Assembly (NCBI GenBank): GCA_900548465.1
Contig: URKY01000045.1
Coordinates: forward strand, 1-18,349
DNA: 18,349 nt
Source of the DNA: an uncultured Eubacterium sp.
GTDB lineage: Bacteria; Bacillota; Clostridia; Lachnospirales; Lachnospiraceae
Direction: 5' to 3'
Positions within the stretch are counted from its first letter, which is position 1. Each line of letters begins with the position of its first letter. The notes below the pieces were generated by a model. The model saw only the letters and a program-made list of their open reading frames with translations, was not told the DNA's origin and did not search any database. Both the position numbers and the translations under genes were made by a program. Shown in pieces: positions 7,670 to 15,644 of this stretch.

Positions 7670-7758
7670 AAAAAATGGCGGGAAATTCTTCCCGCCTATG
7701 GTGGTCCAAAGAGCTCCTCGCCCGGACCAAAACTGTAATGCACTACAGTATTTATTCT
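7670..7758 (-). ncRNA. Candidate small structured RNA of about 90 bases, three hairpins
   Basis: Three consecutive inverted repeats lie between two genes. On the minus strand the order is ACTGTA/TACAGT (7749-7732), TGGTCC/GGACCA enclosing a 16-base GC-rich loop (7729-7702), and GGCGGGAA/TTCCCGCC (7696-7677) followed by six U. The last is an intrinsic terminator. A promoter-like TTGAAA-17-TAATCT lies immediately upstream. The GC content of this stretch is far above that of the surrounding spacer. A 62-codon open frame crosses it, but the hairpins span its first half and its second half is low-complexity lysine-rich sequence, so I favour RNA over protein. The 3' end was placed at the U tract and the 5' end from the promoter. 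It does not match a riboswitch or SRP/6S pattern I can name. Confidence 0.5.
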
Positions 7759-7764
7759 GTTCAC

Positions 7765-7793
7765 AGATTAACACGTATATAAATTTCTTTCAA
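7765..7793 (-). promoter_or_regulatory. Putative promoter of the candidate small RNA
   Basis: On the minus strand TTGAAA (7793-7788) and TAATCT (7770-7765) have a 17-base spacer. It lies just after the operon terminator at 7833-7871, so the RNA would be an independent transcript. Confidence 0.4.
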
Positions 7794-7832
7794 GTGATTT
7801 TATAACTTTATTTAACTTCTTTTGCAAAGAAA

Positions 7833-7871
7833 AAGGGTTGTGGGCATGTATTAGTTATGCCCACAACCCTT
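7833..7871 (-). terminator. Strong intrinsic terminator of the cohesin-dockerin operon
   Basis: Perfect 15-base arms AAGGGTTGTGGGCAT and ATGCCCACAACCCTT enclose a nine-base loop and are followed by U5 on the minus strand. The stem begins 27 bases after the last stop codon of the operon. Confidence 0.9.
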
Positions 7872-7897
7872 CTCTCCTTATATACTTTTAATACACT

Positions 7898-8849
7898 TTA
7901 TTTTACTAGCCAATTTACCTTCGTAGCATTCTTAACGTATTTTTTAATATGTTTATTCAACATTGTCTCATCCATTGCCTGATAATCGTAATCATCCTGA
8001 TCATATGATGTATCATGGAATGTATACACATTTTTAACGACGTAATACTTCATTGCTTTTTCGTCATATTTTCTGTAGCTGTAGGTTGTTTCCACAGTTC
8101 TAAAAATTCTGCCTGTATCAAAAATGTAAATTTTTCCAAAGGTTGTAATCGTTCCATTGCTACTGTTTTTCACAATAGGCTTTTTTAGAATTCCCAGAAA
8201 ACTTTTATTGGTTCCAACAACAAAATCTGAAAACTGATGCCTGATACTTTTCACTCTATTCACACTATAATCAAAGTAGTAAATTCTGTCAGCAACAACA
8301 AGTTCTTTCACTTCGTCATTGTTAAGGTCAATATATGCATACTTATCTCCCGCTTTCAGACTTTCTTCGTATTTTTGCAAAGCCTTCTCTGAGCGTTTCT
8401 GCACATTATTTAGTTTTTTTACTTTTACAAAAATTTTGTAACTGTACTTCTTTCCATCCTGAAGTTTTAAATCGAACTTAAATGTTGTTTTTCCTGCTTT
8501 CAATGCCTTAATATCAACATATTTGTCATAGACTTTTTTGCCTTTTACAGTACTATAACTACTGCCTTTTTTTCTCTTTAGAACTGCTACCTTCTTATTT
8601 TTGTTTGTTAATTTTGAAAGATTTCCTTTCGGTTCCAACACATATTCATTCACTAATTTTATCTTTTTTCTGTCAGGTCTTTCCAGTCTATATGTTTGTC
8701 CCGCAATTATTGTAATGTTCTTTTTTACAATATCCTTCGTAGATGCATTGACGGCTAGCTGATTTTTTTGCCACCATAAAAACAGTTATTATGAATGTTA
8801 CTGTAATTAAGGAGGCCACCATGCTTTCTTTAAAAAATTTCTTTAGCAT
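7898..8849 (-). pseudogene. Secreted Ig-like protein, interrupted by a one-base frameshift (or slippage-controlled)
   Basis: The uninterrupted part is 251 codons starting at a GTG (8653). Upstream, an ATG at 8849 opens a frame whose start MLKKFFKESMVASLITVTF looks like a signal peptide or N-terminal anchor but which stops at 8688. The two frames join if one A is dropped from the A7 run at 8763-8769; the product then continues AKNQLAVNASTKDIVKKN into the main frame, giving 316 residues. The joined stretch IVKKNITIIAGQTYRLERP reads as the start of an Ig-like (BIG2-type) domain with KNKKVAVLK and ALKAGKTTFKF. The C-terminal half contains YAYIDLNNDEVKELVV, a calcium-loop-like motif common in clostridial secreted proteins. 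The segment may be a pseudogene, a sequencing error, or phase-variable. It is the last gene of the operon, 89 bases after the SH3-cohesin gene. Confidence 0.7.
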
Positions 8850-8938
8850 AAAATTACCCCGCTTTTATTAAATTTTACAAGTTAGCAGAAAACATCATTT
8901 GTAATATTGTTACGCAAATTCTATATTCCAATTAACCC

Positions 8939-10201
8939 CTACTTAACATATTTTGAATACATATATCCCTCTTTGCCATGTTTCTTATTCTTTACGCGAA
9001 CTTTGTACCAGCCCTTTGAAGTTCTTCCCAAAACAAATATTCTTGTTCCATCGCTATAAGAAGAAATTCTTGAATGTTTCTTTCCAGGACCTGAACGTAA
9101 AATAAGGTTGCCTTCGTCTACATTTACTTTGCCCTTCCAAACTATTAATGTTGATTTTACATAGCCAATTTTGCCTTTATACTTAACTAAATACCAGTCT
9201 TTGCTTATGTCAACAATAGTAATCTTTTCACCGGCTTTTATTTTCTTTATAACCTTTGAAGATTGGTTTCTTTTCTGATACATTTTAGTTTTTTGTATAG
9301 TTCTGGCAGATTTTTTCATCTTATATGTATATGCAATCTTAGGAATCACTTTCTGTGCCTGTAAAATTTCCCCACACACTTTGCATTTCTTTCCTGCCGT
9401 CAATCCGGTTCTCTCTGTTGTAGCTTTTACTGCTTTTAGTTTAACAGGTGTATGTCCCTTTGCTTTCACTACCTGTTGTTTCTCAATAACATATCCACAT
9501 ACAGAGCATTTCTTCCCTGCTGTTAATCCGTCTTTTGTACAAGTACTGCTTACTGCCGGAATAGCCTGTACTTTATGTTTTTCTACTGTTTTTAGTATCT
9601 TTTCTCCACAATCAGCATACTTGCAGTTATGCCAATGATTTTCAGCGTCGCTGCTCCATTTTGTGTCACTAACATGGATACATTTTACGACAGAAACTGT
9701 ACCGGCATTTGCTTTTAAAGCTATATCTTCACCATTAACATTAATTGCCTGTTCGATTTTGAGTGAAATAATATACGGCTTAAACTCTGCCTCTTTAGAA
9801 GCGGTAAATTCCAAAGTTAAAATTGTTCCGTTCTGTGTGTTGTTTTCAAAGTTATTAAGATTTGCCAAATATACATACTCTTCCTTATCAAAAGTGCCCG
9901 GTAATATGGTATCTTCATTCTCAAATATTTTCCCATTAGTTGCTGCCACCAATGTTAATGCAGAATGGTCGTAACCTACTTTAAACTTCAGTCCCCAAAT
10001 TCCCGGATTGTCTTTTATGCTGACCGTAACAGTGAATTTGTCGCCTCTTTCCACGGTTTTTGAGTCTACATAAAGTGTACCTTCTTTAGTTTCTGTCTGT
10101 GCAAACACAGATGTGTCTGCACAAACGTAACCTGTTAAAATAAACACAGTAATAAATACGGCAAGTAGTTTGCATATACCCATTTTTCTTGAAATATTCA
10201 T
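8939..10201 (-). CDS. Secreted cohesin protein with cysteine repeats and two C-terminal SH3 domains
   Basis: Surface protein of 420 residues. A signal peptide covers about residues 1-35 (hydrophobic 11-28, ending VFAQ). A cohesin module spans about 41-173: GTLYVDSKTVERGDKFTVTV, then GIWGLKFKVGYDHSALTL (68-85), DKEEYVYLANLNN (105-117) and GTILTLEF (125-132). Residues 174-285 are cysteine-rich, with two related repeats of the form GLTAGKKC.VCG (225-236 and 266-277) and an upstream CKYADCGE. Two bacterial SH3 domains follow (about 295-352 and 356-420, the second with NLILRSGPG), which typically hold proteins on peptidoglycan. There is no membrane anchor. The start has AGGAGG upstream. It lies 40 bases after the dockerin gene, so co-transcription is likely; by family knowledge its cohesin should bind a dockerin, and the neighbour carries the only one here. 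Confidence 0.85.
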   Translation of the reverse strand: MNISRKMGICKLLAVFITVFILTGYVCADTSVFAQTETKEGTLYVDSKTVERGDKFTVTVSIKDNPGIWGLKFKVGYDHSALTLVAATNGKIFENEDTILPGTFDKEEYVYLANLNNFENNTQNGTILTLEFTASKEAEFKPYIISLKIEQAINVNGEDIALKANAGTVSVVKCIHVSDTKWSSDAENHWHNCKYADCGEKILKTVEKHKVQAIPAVSSTCTKDGLTAGKKCSVCGYVIEKQQVVKAKGHTPVKLKAVKATTERTGLTAGKKCKVCGEILQAQKVIPKIAYTYKMKKSARTIQKTKMYQKRNQSSKVIKKIKAGEKITIVDISKDWYLVKYKGKIGYVKSTLIVWKGKVNVDEGNLILRSGPGKKHSRISSYSDGTRIFVLGRTSKGWYKVRVKNKKHGKEGYMYSKYVK

Positions 10202-10241
10202 ACGTAAAACCTCCTATTTCTATTATTTAATTACATTTTTT

Positions 10242-13200
10242 CTAATCAGCAATATGGCTAACTGTAAATCTACCTACCTGTACATATCCTGAGCCACCAT
10301 ACTTGGCAAATACGTTAATATTGTGATTATCCTCTGTTAATTTTTTACCATCAATAATAAAGTAATTTCCATCTACTGTTACGCAGGAATCACTATTAGT
10401 ACCACTGCCTGAAGTTGAGTAAGTCAGATTTGATACTTTGCCTGAATTTCCGTAAGTATTAAGTCTAACTTTAATTTTTCCGGTCTTGGTAACTTCATAA
10501 TTACCTACTGTATAATCAACGCTTGGGTAGCTTCCAAGTCCCCATGTATACTCTAATTTGTTTGCCCAATATTCTTTGTGTCTGTCTTTTATAGATTTAA
10601 TATTGCCTGTAATATCTGATACTCTGGTGGTCATGTATACATGCTGTCCAACCATTCTTCCACTTGATTCCATATGTATCTGTGTTGGATATGTAGCATA
10701 CTTAGATGTAGAACCTGCTCTCGTTTTTGTATCCATTTCCAGGGTAAATGAAGATGTTGTTCCATTTGCCCATGATACTGTATTATAAAGTTTCTGGGAT
10801 CCTCCAACTGTATCTCTACAATCTACATAAACATCATAATATGAACAGTTAAGGTCATATGGTTTAATTACAAGAACGCTATCATATAACTTTTCAAACT
10901 TCAGATAATACTGGTCTGCCGGACGGCTTATTACCACATCGTAAACGCCAACATCTGAAGGAAGACCTTCTTCATATTCATCTTTGCTTTGTGATTTATA
11001 TTTAATTGTAAAACTCTCCTCTGTATACGTTGCCTCTTCACTTAATCCTTCCGGTGGAGTAAATGTGTAATCCGCAATACGTTGTATGTCAGAATCATAA
11101 TAATATGACTGCTTTGTGAAAACAAATGCTTCACTTGGAATAGGTAGTAGTTTTCTCCAATAAGCGTACAATGTAAGACTTGATGTAATAAGAACCTGAT
11201 CCTCTGCCTTAACCTGCTCACCATTGTCAATATCCGTGTACCAACCAAGGAATGCATAACCTTCTCTAACAGGAGTTGGTAACTCACCGTAGTTTTCCGT
11301 GTATGTAACCTTCTTAGTGTTAGTCTCTAATTCATTTCCTCCATTTTCTTTAAATATAACTGTATATACAGCCGGTTTCCATTTTGCATAAAGTGTTATG
11401 TCTTCTGTTGGAACTGTCTTTGATGTAAATAAATTATTGCATTCTTTATCTGTGCACCAACCGTCAAAAACATATCCTCTCTTCACAGGAACCTGCATTG
11501 TCGGAAGTACCGTTGTTTCCTTTCTTGTTATAGGATCTATAGTATTTCCACCCATCGTATCGAAAGTTATTGTTACAAGTTTTTTAACTACATTCTTACA
11601 TTCAACGTAATAAGTTGTCGGCGATGATATCTTATCTAATTCAGGACTTATGCTTAAAACATCTGTGTTGTTTTCCTGAGCAACTTCAAAGAAATCATAA
11701 TTTGGAACTGTTCCTCTCTTTACCCTCACAACTGTATTTTCAACATCGATTCCATTAAATATAAATGTCGCTGTTATGCTGTCGTCCACATAATTTGCTG
11801 TTGCAGTAACTCCCTGTGACAATGCTTCTGCAATCTTACTGTTAATCGGTTGTTTTAAATCAATAACCTGTGGGTGTCCATTTACATTAATAGTTGCTGT
11901 TGTCGTAACCCCAGCGAACTTATTGTATGCCCCCTGTCTGTTTGAACCTGTATTTTCCAAATCAGAGAAATCAAAGCTTTCACCAAATTTTGCATTAAAT
12001 GTCTTGCTTCGTTTTGTTCCATTGGCATTTTCTATACCATTTACTGTAATTGAGTAAGTCTTGTAATCCACGTAATAATCATAAGAAGTGTTATCTACAA
12101 GAGTTACATTTTCTGTCTTTTGACCGTTATAACCTTTTGTTAAGGTATACTTATAATCATTCCAATTAAGTATTTCTCTTAATTCTTCTTCAGTTGGTAA
12201 ATCAAACTCCTCATTCTTTAAAACTTTCTTAGTCCATACAGTTTTATAACCGTCATCGTCATTACCTACACGAACTGACGCTGTATAGTATTCTTTAAGT
12301 TCCTCCGTTGTAAGATTTGTCCAAATAACAGGAACTGTTACTGTCATGTCATACTGGCTAAATGCTACCTTGCTATGTAAATAAGTAATTGTCATTTCTC
12401 CAGCTATATAACGTGTGTTTTCAGGAACATTTACATTAATCTTGCCTGTTTTATAATCAACACTAAAGTTTCTGTTTGTAAATCTAATATTGTAATTAGA
12501 TGGGTGAAGGGATTCTACGCCCTGAACACCTGTATTAAGTTCCACATATGACAATGCCAGCACATCCTTTGGCACATCCATTGTAATGCCGTTGGATCGG
12601 TCGCCGTCCTCATCTCTTACTACAATTACTTCGTCTTCACTTGGCTCATAAGCCGTATTGTAATAAAATACATTTCGACCTGCCGTCAGCAATGGATATT
12701 CCTTATCCACAAAATCATTACTGTATTCAAACAGGTTTCCAATGGCGTTTGCCTCAAAACTCATCATAAAATAAAGTCCAAATTCCAGATACAACGCACC
12801 TGCCATTCGTTCCTTGCTTACTGTATTTTGAGAATTTACCGGACGATACTTTGAATATTCATATATAAAGAATCCATAAAGTTTAACATATGGTCCAAGT
12901 TCTGCTGCTATACCAACAGATGCAAATTTGCCACTGCCGATACCTGCATAGAACTTAGCTCTAATTCCCGACTTTAATCCTAATTTTCCCATTACATAGA
13001 ACTGGAAATCAAACTTTTCATCTAATAAATCCATTGATGAAGAGCCTGCTGAAGGTTTAAATAAACCTACCTTAAACCAGAAACTATATCTCTTTCCTAC
13101 TTCATATTCAAGATTTGAGCCGATTGCTATATTCATATCCGCTCTTATAAGGAAGTTGACCTCTGTGCCGATAACAACACCAAAATAACAAACTTCTGTT

Positions 13201-15644
13201 GAACATATTTCCTGATTAAGAAGTGTTACCCAGTCAGTTTCTTTCTGTAAAGTTTCCGAATATTTATCCATCAGTGCCTGCATTCCATCAAGAAATTCCG
13301 TACCAAGTTCCGACTCTTCGCTTAAGTCCATAAGATCTAAAACATCACTTGCCACATTGGATTTTCCAAGCGCCTTGCACATTTCATCCCACTGTTCTTT
13401 GTCCGTGCCATTCATTTCCATAACCTGCCAGAGAGCATCCAGGTCTTCTTTATATCCCTTTATATGTTCTGTCGTATCATTTGCCTGATCTATTTTTGTC
13501 TGAACTTCTTCAATCTTGTCCATTACATCCTTAACAGAACTTAAACCAGACTTAAGCCCTGAAGGTAAATTAGAAAGTCCCAATGCCTCTGTCGGATTAT
13601 CTGCAATAGACTTGAATTTTTCCCAGACTGACTGTTCTTCTTCCGCTACTGTATAAATGTTTGCATTAAAGGAAAATGCCGTAAAATTCTTTACATCAAT
13701 AGTTGTATTTACACTGACTCCAACAGGTATCGGAATAAAGAGAATCTCTTTTGTAACAATACTTCCCTTTACTCTAGGTACCAATTCACATTCTTCTACA
13801 AAATTAGCTGAAAGTTCAATATTTACGGTACCGTCATCGACCTCTGCCTCAAACTCTGCCTCAATGCCAACATTAAGCTGAATACCATTGTTATAGTGAA
13901 GTTGTTTTCCTTTAGTGATTATTCCAACGTCAACTTTAACTTTATCTGATAATTCAAAACTTTTCGCTGCATTTATTTTTCTAAGTTGTTTGCCTGAAAG
14001 TCTGTTGCCTTTATTATCTTTTACAACAACTTTTTTATTTTTTGTATTTTCTTGAAACTCATCTGTTTCCATTACCACGTCACGCAGGGTATTTGCTGCT
14101 TCTTCTCCAAAATCACTGTTTTCAATCTGTGTTTGTAAAATGTCCTCCAATTTTTCTTTTTCGTCATCACTTACAATGTCACTTCCTGAGAGTGAAATTT
14201 TGGAATAGAGATCCATGCTCTCTTCTATTGCTGTTTTTGTAGTTTTCTTGTATGTAATCTCCTTAGTTTCTTTGTCATAGCCGGTTACTTCTCCGTAGTA
14301 AACATCTTTACCTGACTTAATGTCATCAGTCGAAGTATACAATGTAATAAAGTCACCTGATTCAATCGACTTAACAGCGTTTTCATATGTACCCTTATCA
14401 TCTCCCATCATATTGGCATACATATCTAAGTCCAACGCATCAAGACTAATTGTTCCTATTTCTTCTGTTGGCAGACTTTCAACCGTTAATGGGAAGTTGT
14501 CAGGCATGTTATATAACTTGGCCTGATCATTTTCATCAAGGGATGTGAAAGTAACCTTGTTTTCATCAACAGATGCAACCTTAACATATACCGCCGGGTC
14601 CACTAATTCAGAGCCTTTGTCTGCGTCTCTGTCAGTAGGTTTAACGCCAACATAAAGACAGATAATATCTTCTTTCTTAAGTTTTGAAGCATTATCATAT
14701 TCAAAAGAACCACCATTTGCATTAACCTGATCTGATGTTAATACGTCATATTCTTTACCATCAACAGAATATGTTATATCATCCGTGTCTTTAATATATT
14801 TGATGTCATCATTCATTTCCAGATTTTCAACTTTCTGCATTGCAATTGAAAATGAAGCTGTACGTATTGTTTCTTCTTTTCCGTCGAATACCCAGCCGTC
14901 AGCAAGAGTTAATTCATAAGAACATCCCTCATTAAAACCTTTTGGTGCACTGACTGTATATACACCATCTCCGTCGGTGTCCTCAACCTTTATTTCTACA
15001 TTATCAGAGCCGTCCTTAACAGTAAGTGTTGCTGCCTCTTCAGGTGCGATTTCTCCTGATACTTTTTTGATATTAAATGCTATGTCAGGATTCTGATCCA
15101 TCTGAGCAAATGAAGTAATGTTTAATTCTTCCTTACCGCCCATTTCTCTGTACTTGGCATATACATTTATATTGTCCGTAACTTCATCATCTGAATAAAA
15201 TTCGCTTGTACATTCCTTGTCTGTATAATATCCTTCAAGGATTGCGTTGTCTTTCTTGGATTTATCCTTTGAAGGCAGTTCTCCTAGAGGATATCCTTTT
15301 TCTGCCGGCAAAGCATCTATTAATCTGTCTCCGTCATAAAAAGACACCGTTAACAGCTTTGCTCCTAAATGCACATCCCATTCTGCAAAATATTTCTTTA
15401 GAATAAGGTAATCTTTTAAATCCACCTTTTGATCTGCGTTTAAGTCTGCATTGACAAACACAAAATCTTTTGGTTCATCTTCTGAAATATATTTCTTAAG
15501 TGTAAGTAAATCTCGTAAATCGATAACTTCATCGCCGTTTACATCACCATACACATTTCCACTGGTTTTTGCGGATGTCTGCACAGACATCTGAGAAAAA
15601 ATAATCGCAATTGCCAGAAATAGGGCTAACACTCTCTTTTTCAT
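10242..15644 (-). CDS. Giant secreted protein with N-terminal type I dockerin and InlB-type repeats
   Basis: Exported protein of 1800 residues. The signal peptide is about 1-25. The dockerin (29-88) has both calcium loops complete: D34, N36, D38, D42, D45 and D67, N69, D71, D75, D78, each followed by a helix containing KKY. Next come an InlB/Listeria-Bacteroides-type repeat (about 97-168), strand-rich repeats to about 510, an uncharacterised beta region (535-670), a helical, coiled-coil-like segment (about 682-805) and a further beta region rich in glycine and aromatics (815-1000). After more beta modules there are two clear InlB repeats (about 1355-1495, with GYVFDGWCTD and GYAFLGWYTD) and a beta-rich C-terminal tail. 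No catalytic or carbohydrate-binding motif is recognisable. It starts directly after the stop of the anchored cohesin gene (TAAATG), with the AAGGAG site inside that gene, so translation is coupled. Dockerins usually sit at the C-terminus; this one is N-terminal. It probably acts as a large adhesin or scaffold displayed through cohesin binding. Confidence 0.88.
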   Translation of the reverse strand: MKKRVLALFLAIAIIFSQMSVQTSAKTSGNVYGDVNGDEVIDLRDLLTLKKYISEDEPKDFVFVNADLNADQKVDLKDYLILKKYFAEWDVHLGAKLLTVSFYDGDRLIDALPAEKGYPLGELPSKDKSKKDNAILEGYYTDKECTSEFYSDDEVTDNINVYAKYREMGGKEELNITSFAQMDQNPDIAFNIKKVSGEIAPEEAATLTVKDGSDNVEIKVEDTDGDGVYTVSAPKGFNEGCSYELTLADGWVFDGKEETIRTASFSIAMQKVENLEMNDDIKYIKDTDDITYSVDGKEYDVLTSDQVNANGGSFEYDNASKLKKEDIICLYVGVKPTDRDADKGSELVDPAVYVKVASVDENKVTFTSLDENDQAKLYNMPDNFPLTVESLPTEEIGTISLDALDLDMYANMMGDDKGTYENAVKSIESGDFITLYTSTDDIKSGKDVYYGEVTGYDKETKEITYKKTTKTAIEESMDLYSKISLSGSDIVSDDEKEKLEDILQTQIENSDFGEEAANTLRDVVMETDEFQENTKNKKVVVKDNKGNRLSGKQLRKINAAKSFELSDKVKVDVGIITKGKQLHYNNGIQLNVGIEAEFEAEVDDGTVNIELSANFVEECELVPRVKGSIVTKEILFIPIPVGVSVNTTIDVKNFTAFSFNANIYTVAEEEQSVWEKFKSIADNPTEALGLSNLPSGLKSGLSSVKDVMDKIEEVQTKIDQANDTTEHIKGYKEDLDALWQVMEMNGTDKEQWDEMCKALGKSNVASDVLDLMDLSEESELGTEFLDGMQALMDKYSETLQKETDWVTLLNQEICSTEVCYFGVVIGTEVNFLIRADMNIAIGSNLEYEVGKRYSFWFKVGLFKPSAGSSSMDLLDEKFDFQFYVMGKLGLKSGIRAKFYAGIGSGKFASVGIAAELGPYVKLYGFFIYEYSKYRPVNSQNTVSKERMAGALYLEFGLYFMMSFEANAIGNLFEYSNDFVDKEYPLLTAGRNVFYYNTAYEPSEDEVIVVRDEDGDRSNGITMDVPKDVLALSYVELNTGVQGVESLHPSNYNIRFTNRNFSVDYKTGKINVNVPENTRYIAGEMTITYLHSKVAFSQYDMTVTVPVIWTNLTTEELKEYYTASVRVGNDDDGYKTVWTKKVLKNEEFDLPTEEELREILNWNDYKYTLTKGYNGQKTENVTLVDNTSYDYYVDYKTYSITVNGIENANGTKRSKTFNAKFGESFDFSDLENTGSNRQGAYNKFAGVTTTATINVNGHPQVIDLKQPINSKIAEALSQGVTATANYVDDSITATFIFNGIDVENTVVRVKRGTVPNYDFFEVAQENNTDVLSISPELDKISSPTTYYVECKNVVKKLVTITFDTMGGNTIDPITRKETTVLPTMQVPVKRGYVFDGWCTDKECNNLFTSKTVPTEDITLYAKWKPAVYTVIFKENGGNELETNTKKVTYTENYGELPTPVREGYAFLGWYTDIDNGEQVKAEDQVLITSSLTLYAYWRKLLPIPSEAFVFTKQSYYYDSDIQRIADYTFTPPEGLSEEATYTEESFTIKYKSQSKDEYEEGLPSDVGVYDVVISRPADQYYLKFEKLYDSVLVIKPYDLNCSYYDVYVDCRDTVGGSQKLYNTVSWANGTTSSFTLEMDTKTRAGSTSKYATYPTQIHMESSGRMVGQHVYMTTRVSDITGNIKSIKDRHKEYWANKLEYTWGLGSYPSVDYTVGNYEVTKTGKIKVRLNTYGNSGKVSNLTYSTSGSGTNSDSCVTVDGNYFIIDGKKLTEDNHNINVFAKYGGSGYVQVGRFTVSHIAD

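Noticed and set aside
7586..7774. Minus-strand open frame of 62 codons across the three-hairpin region
   Set aside because: Its first half is explained by inverted repeats including a terminator, the second half is low-complexity lysine-rich sequence, and no ribosome binding site precedes its ATG. Treated as RNA instead.
11042..11287. Minus-strand open frame inside the giant dockerin gene
   Set aside because: It is an alternative frame of a gene whose main frame encodes recognisable InlB repeats across the same bases.
10242..15644. Glycoside hydrolase or protease activity in the dockerin protein
   Set aside because: Dockerins often accompany enzymes, but no catalytic motif could be found in the 1800 residues by reading; assigning an enzyme role would be guesswork.
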